Shown in pieces: positions 1-5,418 of a stretch of 5,446 nucleotides of DNA (position 1 is its first letter; each line of letters starts with the position of its first letter). Under the pieces are notes generated by a model. The model had not been told where the DNA came from. It did not search any database and worked only from the letters and a program-made list of their open reading frames with translations. Origin of the DNA: Deltaproteobacteria bacterium (GTDB lineage Bacteria; SAR324; NAC60-12); contig PANO01000020.1 of NCBI GenBank assembly GCA_002707655.1, positions 38,908-44,353 on the forward strand, read 5' to 3'. The position numbers were made by a program, and so were the translations under genes.

Positions 1-431
1 GCGGTGGAAGCGTCTTCTTCGTAGAGCGATCCCTTCCGGACTCGAAAACCGTAGCCCGTAGTGAAATCGTTGAGCTGCGTTTCCTTGCCCAAGAACACAC
101 AGTCCTCCGCCACTCCGGAGCCAAGATCGCTGTGCGGCCCCACCGTTGTACGACAGAGGGTGACGGGTCCCAAACTGCCGACCACGGCTCCGTCACCGAC
201 CTCCGCATCCTCAAGGGTCGCAGGGCCACACAATCCGATTTCCACCTGTGCGCCAATGGTCGTTTTTACTCCAGAAATTCGGGTTCCGGGGTGGAGCGTG
301 GCCGTGGCCGAGATGCGTTCCAACACCACATCGGTTGCAATGTGGACTGCCTCTGAGTCCGGAAGCACCACACCCCGCTCCACAAGGGTCTGGAGTTGAA
401 TGGGTGTATAGTAAATAGGTTGCTTCATCAT
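1..431 (-). CDS. Left-handed beta-helix (hexapeptide-repeat) protein, GlmU/acyltransferase-like, 3' end outside window
   Basis: Reading leftwards from the ATG at 431, the frame stays open to the window edge (about 143 codons), so only the N-terminal part is visible. After an N-terminal segment (MKQPIYYTPIQLQ, then LVERGVVLPDSEAV) comes a run of short hydrophobic turns of hexapeptide type, such as TIGAQVEIG, EVGDGAVVG and TVGPHSDLG. These are typical of left-handed beta-helix acyltransferases and nucleotidyltransferase/acetyltransferase fusions. From memory it resembles hexapeptide-repeat proteins often annotated as UDP-N-acetylglucosamine pyrophosphorylase or GlmU-like, but no catalytic site is visible, so substrate and reaction are unknown. 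Two consecutive ATGs (431 and 428) are possible starts; the strong Shine-Dalgarno at 434-440 sits 2 bases before the first and 5 before the second, which favours 428. The gene begins 11 bases after the hemD stop and is probably the fifth gene of the protease operon. Confidence 0.7.
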   Translation of the reverse strand, partial: MMKQPIYYTPIQLQTLVERGVVLPDSEAVHIATDVVLERISATATLHPGTRISGVKTTIGAQVEIGLCGPATLEDAEVGDGAVVGSLGPVTLCRTTVGPHSDLGSGVAEDCVFLGKETQLNDFTTGYGFRVRKGSLYEEDAST

Positions 432-433
432 CG

Positions 434-440
434 CCTCCCT
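434..440 (-). promoter_or_regulatory. Strong Shine-Dalgarno site for the hexapeptide-repeat gene
   Basis: Read on the minus strand, AGGGAGG lies between the hemD stop (443-445) and the paired ATG codons at 431 and 428. It is the strongest ribosome-binding site in the window. Its spacing favours the second ATG (5 bases) over the first (2 bases). Confidence 0.7.
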
Positions 441-442
441 TG

Positions 443-1243
443 TTATGACGGCACGGTCATCGCTTGGACAAGTCCCGCGAGGGTTTGCTCGGATGCAGTC
501 ACCGTCACACAAAATCCGTGTTCGTGCAAGGCTTGACGGGTGGTGGGACCAATGCAGGCCACGGCGGTTTTGAGTTCGGCAAGCACGACTTGGGGAGTGG
601 TCAGTTTCACAAAATTGTTGACTGCCGAGGGGCTGCAAAACGTCAGCCAGTCCAACCGTCCGGACACCACCAGTTTCGTCAGAAAAGCTGGAGGAATTGG
701 CGGACAACCTGTTTCGTAAACCGGAGTCTGGATCACTTCTGCGCCTTGCTCTCGCAAGGACGCAGAAAGCAACTCGCGGGGTTGCTGCGCTCCGGGCATC
801 CAAAACCGCTGCCCATGCAACTCCCGCTTGGAAAAACTGGCGACCAACCCCTCAGAACTGGCCTCGTCGGGTACGAGTTCCACCGTCCAGCCAAGCTCAC
901 GAATCGCAGTCGCTGTGGTCTTGCCGATGCATGCTATCTGCAAATGCCGCAGTACAGAGCATTCCACTTGCAGCGTCTTCAATCGTCGCACTAGCAGCCG
1001 CACCGCATTCCGGCTTGTGAACACCAACCAATCCAAGTGGGGGAGTTCATTTTGAACCACTTGATCAAACGCACCCCACGATTTGACTGGTGCGATCTGG
1101 AAGGTCGGAAGCAGATAAACAAGCGCTCCGTGGTTCACCAGCAACCGACTCAGCCGAGGATCATCCTCCTCCGGGCGAGTGACCAGCACAGACTTTCTGT
1201 GCAGTTCTCCGGAAGCCGCGGACGATGCGGATGCGCCGCTCAT
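443..1243 (-). CDS. hemD: Uroporphyrinogen-III synthase (HemD)
   Basis: This cytoplasmic enzyme cyclises hydroxymethylbilane to uroporphyrinogen III with inversion of ring D, the branch point to heme, siroheme and corrinoids. At 266 residues it is close to the usual 250-270. The two-lobed family pattern is visible: VLVTRPE at 19-25, DWLVFTSRNAV at 71-81, ACIGKTTATAI at 104-114, the linker PVYET with its tyrosine at 176, then FCSPSAVNNF at 202-211 and ACIGPTTRQAL at 229-239. Residues 1-16 are a Ser/Ala-rich extension ahead of the conserved core, so a slightly later start is possible. I kept the ATG at 1243 because it overlaps the upstream stop as ATGA, an arrangement typical of translational coupling, and no Shine-Dalgarno is seen. 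hemC, the common partner, is not adjacent; instead the gene follows a PspC-domain gene. The identification is firm. Confidence 0.95.
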   Translation of the reverse strand: MSGASASSAASGELHRKSVLVTRPEEDDPRLSRLLVNHGALVYLLPTFQIAPVKSWGAFDQVVQNELPHLDWLVFTSRNAVRLLVRRLKTLQVECSVLRHLQIACIGKTTATAIRELGWTVELVPDEASSEGLVASFSKRELHGQRFWMPGAQQPRELLSASLREQGAEVIQTPVYETGCPPIPPAFLTKLVVSGRLDWLTFCSPSAVNNFVKLTTPQVVLAELKTAVACIGPTTRQALHEHGFCVTVTASEQTLAGLVQAMTVPS

Positions 1244-1581
1244 CGTGGGTAGTGGTGGGACTCGATACGTGTCACTGTCGGCGGCGGCGGAACCACTGGC
1301 TCCGGAACCACCTGCTGCCAGCGGCGCATCGCACAGTAGTAGAGCAGGTAAAAAAGCACCCCAATCCCTAGCACTCCGTAAAGTAAGAGCAGCAACCTCA
1401 AGATGCCAAGCGGAATGCCCACCTGACGACTAAAATCTTCGCACACCCCCAGCAGCCACGGCTTGCGCTTGGGGCGTTCCTCCAGCATCCCAGTGTGGTG
1501 TCGGATCAAGCCGACCACGATCCACGCCGCGAAGAGCAGCGTGATCAGCCCGAAGAGCAGCAACGGTGGGTTCGACAACAC
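1240..1581 (-). CDS. PspC-domain small membrane protein
   Basis: A 113-residue protein with two predicted membrane helices. The first is about residues 6-26. The second, about 60-83, lies inside a PspC-type domain (about 40-85) with the pattern LLGVCEDFSRQVGIPLGILR followed by a Leu/Gly-rich helix ending FYLLYYCAM. PspC domains are known from phage-shock membrane-stress proteins and from many small proteins of unsettled role, so the exact function is not fixed. The C-terminal 30 residues are polar and proline-rich (PEPVVPPPPTV). The start is GTG at 1581, placed 9 bases after a GGAAGG motif (1591-1596); a TTG follows immediately as an alternative. The gene starts 2 bases after the preceding stop and overlaps hemD by 4 bases. 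Its position behind an HtrA protease fits an envelope-stress role, which is an inference. No pspA or pspB is visible. Confidence 0.85.
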   Translation of the reverse strand: MLSNPPLLLFGLITLLFAAWIVVGLIRHHTGMLEERPKRKPWLLGVCEDFSRQVGIPLGILRLLLLLYGVLGIGVLFYLLYYCAMRRWQQVVPEPVVPPPPTVTRIESHHYPR

Positions 1582-1583
1582 AA

Positions 1584-1769
1584 TCAGATGCCTTCCGCGA
1601 CATGGCGGTACGCCTTGCGGAGTCCGTCGCGCAAGAGGGCTTCGGACGGTTGCCTGAACTGCTGCTCGAACTGCTGCTGCACGTCCGGAAAATCCGGAAA
1701 ATCATCGGGTCCGGTCTGCTGGCGCAAGTGCTTCATCGCCGCTAGGATTGCTTCGTAGCCAACTCGCAT
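1584..1769 (-). CDS. Unrecognised 61-residue protein with short internal repeats
   Basis: I do not recognise this small protein. It begins MRVGYEAILAAMKHLRQQ, which looks like an amphipathic helix, continues with the acidic, aromatic repeat DFPDFPD (residues 23-29) and the Gln/Phe stretch QQQFEQQF (31-38), and ends with a second probable basic helix (SEALLRDGLRKAYRHVAEG). It has no signal peptide, membrane segment or cysteine, so a cytoplasmic location is likely. The ATG at 1769 was chosen because it lies one base after the htrA stop; a longer reading from 1820 would overlap the protease PDZ2 coding sequence by 50 bases. There is no clear Shine-Dalgarno, so translation probably depends on coupling to htrA. 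The stop is 2 bases before the next gene. Its place between two tightly spaced genes, with no room wasted, is the main argument that it is real. Confidence 0.65.
   Translation of the reverse strand: MRVGYEAILAAMKHLRQQTGPDDFPDFPDVQQQFEQQFRQPSEALLRDGLRKAYRHVAEGI
1591..1596 (-). promoter_or_regulatory. Shine-Dalgarno site for the PspC-domain gene
   Basis: GGAAGG on the minus strand, inside the last codons of the 61-residue gene, lies 9 bases before the GTG at 1581. It supports this GTG over the neighbouring TTG. Confidence 0.5.
1656..1678. repeat. Imperfect 12-bp tandem repeat inside the 61-residue gene
   Basis: Two adjacent units, GAACTGCTGCTC and GAACTGCTGCTG, differ only in the last base. 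On the coding strand they give the Q-Q-F repeat (QQQF then EQQF). The unit is a multiple of three, so the frame is kept. Confidence 0.8.
1684..1701. repeat. Perfect 9-bp tandem repeat inside the 61-residue gene
   Basis: TCCGGAAAA occurs twice head to tail and encodes the Asp-Phe-Pro repeat at residues 23-28. Being 9 bp long it preserves the reading frame. Confidence 0.85.
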
Positions 1770-1770
1770 G

Positions 1771-3219
1771 TCAGTGGTTTCGAAGCACGATATACTGCCC
1801 ACCGCTCCCGGAGGTGACATAGAGCAACACCCCTTTCTCTAAGTCCGCATCCGCAAGGGCTGTCCGGAAATCCTCTAAATTCGCCATCGGTTTTGAGTCC
1901 ATTTCCTGAAGGACCAGCCCGGCCCGTAACCCTGCTTCGGCGGCGGGGGAACCTTCGGCGACTTCACGAATCACAACGCCGGACTCGACTTGCAGTCCGA
2001 ATTGCCGTGCGCTCTCTGCTGTCAACTCCACCACCACAATGCCGAGCGGATTGTCCTGTTCCAGTGGCGGTGCCTGCGGAGTGGAAGGGGTAAAACGCCG
2101 CGAGAGGTTCTTGGGACGTTCGTCCAGACGGATCTCGAAGCGGAGGGATTCGTTGCTCCGAAGGATCACAATCCGGACGACGGCATTGGCACGGGCATTG
2201 GCAATCATGTTGCGGAAGTGGTTGCTGTCCACAACCTTGCGGTCGTTCAGTTCAACCACAATGTCGCCCTTCTGCAACCCCTCCCGCTCCGCAGGAGTAC
2301 CAGGCATGACTCCGGTGACGAGCGACCCTCGCGTGCTCTCCAGATTAAACATCCGGGCCAAGTCCGGAGTGATATCTTGAATGCCAACCCCAAGCCAACC
2401 ACGAGAAACGCTGCCCCGGCTAATCAAATCCTCTAGGATGCCCCGTGCCATGTTGATCGGCACGGCAAAGCCGATCCCTTGGTAGCCTCCGCTACGCGTG
2501 AAGATCGCCGTGTTCACCCCCACGATCTCGCCGCGCAAGCTGATCAGCGGCCCCCCGCTGTTGCCGGGGTTAATCGCCGCATCGGTTTGGATGAAGTCTT
2601 CATATTCGGCGATGCCCACTCCGGAGCGTCCCTTCGCACTGACAATCCCATAAGTGACCGTCTGCGAAAGCCCGAAGGGGTTGCCAACGGCGATGACGGA
2701 CTCACCCACCTCGATCTCATCTGAGTTGCCCATGGGCAAAACGGGCAGGTCCGACCTCTCGATCTGAATCACAGAGATGTCGGATTCTGAATCTGTGCCG
2801 ACGAGTTTAGCTTCCAGTTCCCGACCATCGTAAAGCTTGACGAGAATCCGATCGGCCTCACCCACCACATGATGGTTGGTGAGGATGTGCCCCTCTGCGC
2901 TGATGATGGAACCGGAACCCATGCCCTCCTGCCGAAACTCGCGCCCACGCCCGCGCTGGGGAAGGCGAAGGTTTGGAAAGAAACGCTTGAGGAACTCATC
3001 GTTGTAGAGTTCCGACGGGTTGTTGAGTGGCTGACCGCCCGCCCCCCGCAGTACTTTCTCGACCTTGATATTGACCACGGCTTTCTGGACATTCTGCACC
3101 AGTGCCGCACGAGTCTTGGATTCCCGGATGAGGTGTTCCAAGTCCTCCGTGCTCTGAGCGTGGAGCGGGATCGGCAAGCACAGCGACATCAAGAAAAGGG
3201 CAAACGAATAAAGTTTCAT
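1771..3219 (-). CDS. htrA: HtrA/DegP-family periplasmic serine protease with two PDZ domains
   Basis: A 482-residue ATP-independent protease/chaperone of the Deg family, which degrades or refolds damaged envelope proteins. Residues 1-21 form a signal peptide (basic start, hydrophobic core, likely cut after LHA or AQ near 21-22), so it acts in the periplasm. The trypsin-like domain covers about 95-262, with the catalytic triad His117 (TNHHVV), Asp147 (SDISVIQ) and Ser221 (GNSGGP), all intact. PDZ1 starts at RGWLGV (273-278) and runs to about 368; a proline-rich linker (375-390) leads to PDZ2 (about 391-480). The length matches the two-PDZ DegP/DegQ/MucD type. The ATG at 3219 is fixed by a stop codon seven codons upstream (3238-3240) and by the signal peptide; no Shine-Dalgarno is seen. 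It is the first gene of the leftward operon and divergent from gcvH. Confidence 0.97.
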   Translation of the reverse strand: MKLYSFALFLMSLCLPIPLHAQSTEDLEHLIRESKTRAALVQNVQKAVVNIKVEKVLRGAGGQPLNNPSELYNDEFLKRFFPNLRLPQRGRGREFRQEGMGSGSIISAEGHILTNHHVVGEADRILVKLYDGRELEAKLVGTDSESDISVIQIERSDLPVLPMGNSDEIEVGESVIAVGNPFGLSQTVTYGIVSAKGRSGVGIAEYEDFIQTDAAINPGNSGGPLISLRGEIVGVNTAIFTRSGGYQGIGFAVPINMARGILEDLISRGSVSRGWLGVGIQDITPDLARMFNLESTRGSLVTGVMPGTPAEREGLQKGDIVVELNDRKVVDSNHFRNMIANARANAVVRIVILRSNESLRFEIRLDERPKNLSRRFTPSTPQAPPLEQDNPLGIVVVELTAESARQFGLQVESGVVIREVAEGSPAAEAGLRAGLVLQEMDSKPMANLEDFRTALADADLEKGVLLYVTSGSGGQYIVLRNH

Positions 3220-3271
3220 GGCGAATTTGAGACTGGATTAGTTTCGAGTTGAGGAGTCAAAATTGGGACCA

Positions 3272-3307
3272 CCTTGCTTTTTTCCTTGGACATCTCTCCA
3301 AGCAAGG
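3272..3307. repeat. Bulged inverted repeat in the htrA-gcvH intergenic region
   Basis: The outer arms CCTTG (3272-3276) and CAAGG (3303-3307) enclose the inner arms CTTGGA (3285-3290) and TCCAAG (3297-3302) around a 6-base loop. The left side carries an extra 8-base T-rich bulge (3277-3284). The inner repeat overlaps the proposed -35 box of gcvH, so it may be an operator; it could also fold as an RNA hairpin in the htrA leader. Confidence 0.45.
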
Positions 3308-3314
3308 CTAGATT
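3287..3314 (+). promoter_or_regulatory. Possible sigma70-type promoter for gcvH
   Basis: TGGACA (3287-3292, five of six matches to TTGACA) is followed after 16 bases by TAGATT (3309-3314, four of six matches to TATAAT). Transcription would begin near 3321, leaving a leader of about 50 bases before gcvH. Such matches occur by chance, so confidence is low. Confidence 0.3.
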
Positions 3315-3334
3315 AAACTCCGATTTGAGAGTCC

Positions 3335-3354
3335 GGCGACAGGGAACAGTCGCC
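3335..3354. repeat. Perfect 6-bp inverted repeat upstream of gcvH
   Basis: GGCGAC (3335-3340) and GTCGCC (3349-3354) are exact inverse complements around an 8-base spacer (AGGGAACA). The element ends 19 bases before the ATG at 3374. It could be an operator for the divergent genes or a leader hairpin of the gcvH mRNA; nothing in the sequence decides which. Confidence 0.5.
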
Positions 3355-3373
3355 CATTGATTACTCCTTTAGC

Positions 3374-3778
3374 ATGACACAACCCATGAGTGAAATTCCA
3401 GAGGAACTCCTCTACACCCGAGAGCATGAGTGGATCCGCCTTGATGGTAACAAGGGCGAAGTCGGGATCACGGCCTATGCCCAACAATCCCTTGGAGACA
3501 TCGTCTATGTGGAACTCCCCACCCCCGATGAAGAGATGGACAACGGAGATGAATTCGGGAACATTGAATCGGTCAAGGCCGTTTCCTCTCTCTTCATGCC
3601 CGCGACCGGCAAAATCTTGGAGGTCAACACAGCGCTCAAGGAGCGCCCGGAACTGATCAATGAGGACTGTTACGACGAGGGCTGGCTGGTACGGATTTCC
3701 TTCGACAATCCCGATGACCAAGAAGGTCTGATGGATGCCGAGGCGTACCGGGAGTTTCTGGAGGAGGTCGAGGGTTAG
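3374..3778 (+). CDS. gcvH: Glycine cleavage system H protein
   Basis: This is the lipoyl-carrying shuttle of the glycine cleavage system; its lipoyl arm moves the aminomethyl group from the P protein to the T protein and is reoxidised by the L protein in the cytoplasm. The typical features are present: YTREHEW near the start, VGITAYAQQSLGDIVYVELP, and the lipoylation motif ESVKAVS with Lys68 (counted from 3374). The 134-residue length is normal for the family. Two in-frame ATGs exist. The one at 3386 gives MSEIPEEL, which aligns with usual family starts and places the lipoyl lysine at 64; the one at 3374 adds four residues. Neither has a Shine-Dalgarno, so I give the outer start but think 3386 is at least as likely. 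No gcvT, gcvP or lipoate gene is adjacent, so the partners must lie elsewhere. Confidence 0.96.
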   Translation: MTQPMSEIPEELLYTREHEWIRLDGNKGEVGITAYAQQSLGDIVYVELPTPDEEMDNGDEFGNIESVKAVSSLFMPATGKILEVNTALKERPELINEDCYDEGWLVRISFDNPDDQEGLMDAEAYREFLEEVEG

Positions 3779-3794
3779 CCTAGGGCCAACCCTC
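3770..3794. terminator. Hairpin between convergent gcvH and antiporter genes, possible bidirectional terminator
   Basis: GAGGGTT (3770-3776) pairs with AACCCTC (3788-3794), and GCC (3778-3780) with GGC (3784-3786), leaving a TAG loop. On the plus strand one A-C mismatch interrupts the stem; on the minus strand the same position is a G-U pair, so that RNA stem is continuous at 11 pairs. The stem overlaps the gcvH stop codon and begins 18 bases beyond the antiporter stop. Only a weak T-rich stretch (TTGCT) follows on the plus strand and none on the minus, so it is not a textbook intrinsic terminator. Confidence 0.5.
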
Positions 3795-3812
3795 TTGCTC
3801 CGGAGTGTCATC

Positions 3813-5378
3813 TCAACCGGACTCGGAGGATTCCGTGGGCACGCTCACCTTGTGACGCTGTGGGTCGCTTTCTTCCGAGACGGTGGGGAGACCCATGAAG
3901 CACAGCCCCATGATGATCGTGGGGATGAGGGCGGAGAGGGCGAGCTTTCCAGGGTTGACGCCTCCAGGAAAGTACTTTTGCAGGATCGACTGACCTGCCG
4001 GGTTCGGTGCATTGGCGATCACTGTGAGGCCACCTCCAGTCACGGCCCCAGCCACCACGGCGTACTTTGCGGTGATCGTAAACCCCGGAACCATCGTACT
4101 CAAGAAGGTGATCGCGGCGTTGTCGTTGAACGCCGTGAGAATCGCGGCGCCGATCATCAGCAGCAAGTCCGGCAATGAGCCAAGGACCGGAGCAATCCAC
4201 CACGCCTGCACCCCCCCGTGCGTCACCAACCCTGCCAGAAAGAAGCCCACCAGCACTGCTGCCTTGAGGCTGCTTTCCCCCTGATACCGCTGGGTGATCA
4301 CCGCAAATCCGAGGAACATCAGAAAACCTCCGATGAACAAGGGAGGTTCATGCGCGTTGAGGACCGTCCATGCCATGAACAGCAGGTGGACGAGTGTGAT
4401 CCACACCGGAGTCCCTTCCTCATCCCCGTCAGAGCTGCCTTCTTGCGGTTTGAGCGCCGCTAGGTCTTTCCGGAACACGAGGTAGTAGATGACGTTGGAA
4501 ATCACGATGCCGAGCAAGGCCTTCCAACCAAAATGGGTCGCCATGAACCCCAGCGTCCAACCCCACGGTTCCGCAACCATCAGTACCGGAGGTGCTGCGA
4601 AATGCGTCACGGTTCCTCCCACCGAAACGTTGACGAACAGCAACCCGATCGTGGCGTAAGCCAGTCGAGGAGTGGGTTTGAGGTCGTAGAACTGATGTGA
4701 CAACAGCAGGGCGGAAATCGTCATGGCCGCAGGCTCGGTGATGAACGACCCCAGCATGGGGGCGATGGTCAAAATCGACAGCCACCACGCAGCGGGGCTG
4801 TGTCCTCCCAAGCCCGCCACCACGCCTAGAATCTTCTCCGAAAGCTTGAGGACGGGTTTGGTGGAGGCCAAGGTCATGATCACCACCAAAAACATCGGCT
4901 CGATGTAGGTGACCGTATGCGCCATGTAGTGCTTGAAGGTCCCCCAGTCGTAAAAGCCGATGACCGCCGCCGCCAATGCAATCACCCAGATTCCGAAGAT
5001 CGCCTCCACCTCGCCCAGGAAGTGCAGCAGATGCACCTTCATCGGCGTTGTGCGCTCGATCTCCTCGTACGAGGCTCCCTGCTGCTGCATCACCGATTCG
5101 TGTTCGTGGTGCAGGTGTTCCGCCTTGGCCCGGAGCGGTCCCGCCACAAAGGTATGGAGAATGGCACAGAGGAAGATCAGCGACCCCACGAGATTGAACG
5201 GATCCACGCTCATACGGTGGCTCAGGATTTCACCAATGCCCTTGCCCTGCGCGCTAAAGTCCCCGTCGCCGTAAGCGTCCAGTGAAGTCGGGAAGGTCCC
5301 CGTGGCTCCGGAACTTCCTCCAGCCAGCAGAATTTCTGGAAGGAAGAGCAAGGTGATGTAGAAGAGAATTCGCAACAT
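3813..5378 (-). CDS. Putative Na+/H+ antiporter, ion-transporter type membrane protein
   Basis: A 521-residue inner-membrane protein with roughly a dozen hydrophobic segments. It resembles, from memory, the family annotated as putative Na+/H+ antiporter in Chlamydiae and Verrucomicrobiota. Two half-sites typical of ion-transporter proteins are visible: SFITEPAAM (Glu215) in the first half and AFNDNAA (Asp419) in the second, followed by the glycine-rich GGGLTVIANAPNPAG (448-462). These are likely cation-binding re-entrant regions. Residues 1-20 form a hydrophobic signal-like helix, followed by FPTSLDAYGDGD. A hydrophilic loop with a His/Glu-rich stretch (AEHLHHEHE, 86-94) lies between helices, an acidic loop spans about 310-323, and the C-terminal 20 residues are polar. 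The start at 5378 has an AGGA motif 4 bases upstream within a duplicated 24-bp element. The gene is convergent with gcvH. The ion specificity is inferred from the family. Confidence 0.85.
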   Translation of the reverse strand: MLRILFYITLLFLPEILLAGGSSGATGTFPTSLDAYGDGDFSAQGKGIGEILSHRMSVDPFNLVGSLIFLCAILHTFVAGPLRAKAEHLHHEHESVMQQQGASYEEIERTTPMKVHLLHFLGEVEAIFGIWVIALAAAVIGFYDWGTFKHYMAHTVTYIEPMFLVVIMTLASTKPVLKLSEKILGVVAGLGGHSPAAWWLSILTIAPMLGSFITEPAAMTISALLLSHQFYDLKPTPRLAYATIGLLFVNVSVGGTVTHFAAPPVLMVAEPWGWTLGFMATHFGWKALLGIVISNVIYYLVFRKDLAALKPQEGSSDGDEEGTPVWITLVHLLFMAWTVLNAHEPPLFIGGFLMFLGFAVITQRYQGESSLKAAVLVGFFLAGLVTHGGVQAWWIAPVLGSLPDLLLMIGAAILTAFNDNAAITFLSTMVPGFTITAKYAVVAGAVTGGGLTVIANAPNPAGQSILQKYFPGGVNPGKLALSALIPTIIMGLCFMGLPTVSEESDPQRHKVSVPTESSESG

Positions 5379-5418
5379 GGTTTCCTAAGTTGAGCGCAAC
5401 ATGGTTTCCTAAGTTGAG
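5371..5418. repeat. Perfect 24-bp tandem duplication over the antiporter start site
   Basis: The units 5371-5394 and 5395-5418 are identical over all 24 bases (CGCAACATGG, then TTTCCTAAGT, then TGAG) and do not extend further. On the coding strand each unit carries AGGA, ACC, ATG and the first codons TTG-CG. The copy at 5371-5394 supplies the start of the long gene; the other copy lies immediately upstream. Confidence 0.95.
5385..5402 (-). other. Five-codon mini-ORF (MLRST) before the antiporter gene
   Basis: The upstream copy of the duplicated start region reads ATG TTG CGC TCA ACT TAG, in the same frame as the antiporter gene. Its stop codon overlaps the AGGA ribosome-binding motif of the real start, and only two codons (GAA ACC) separate the stop from the ATG at 5378. 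It has its own identical AGGA motif (5407-5410), so initiation there seems as likely as at the true start. Whether it is translated is unknown. Confidence 0.45.

Larger units (their letters stand above)
3220..3373. promoter_or_regulatory. Divergent intergenic region between htrA and gcvH
   Basis: These 154 bases must hold the start signals of both the leftward protease operon and gcvH. They contain two inverted repeats and one plausible plus-strand promoter, listed separately. For htrA I see only fragments: TTTAAT on the minus strand (3312-3317) resembles a -10 box, but no acceptable -35 lies at the right distance. No tRNA or known riboswitch pattern was seen. Confidence 0.6.

Noticed and set aside
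61..399. Plus-strand open frame of 112 codons at the left edge
   Set aside because: It is antisense to the hexapeptide-repeat gene, and its translation is low-complexity Ser/Thr/Pro-rich with no recognisable domain.
464..1055. Plus-strand open frames opposite hemD
   Set aside because: All are antisense to a clearly conserved enzyme gene, overlap one another in different frames and show no domain.
1584..1820. Longer, 78-residue version of the small protein starting at 1820
   Set aside because: It would overlap the well-supported end of the protease PDZ2 domain by 50 bases, whereas the ATG at 1769 directly follows the htrA stop.
1990..2436. Plus-strand open frame of 148 codons opposite the protease gene
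   Set aside because: It is antisense to the conserved PDZ regions; GC-rich codon bias on the minus strand commonly opens such shadow frames.
3220..3260. Possible sigmaE-type or TTGACT-based promoter for htrA
   Set aside because: TTGACT occurs on the minus strand (near 3256-3261), but the only -10-like string follows after about 14 bases; no GGAACTT/TCAAA pair with correct spacing was found.
3320..3373. Possible glycine riboswitch before gcvH
   Set aside because: Only a short leader is available, and apart from a chance GAGAG-like string the conserved aptamer core motifs are not visible.
3308..3811. Minus-strand open frame of 167 codons across gcvH
   Set aside because: It lies fully antisense to gcvH, whose lipoyl-domain motifs are unambiguous.
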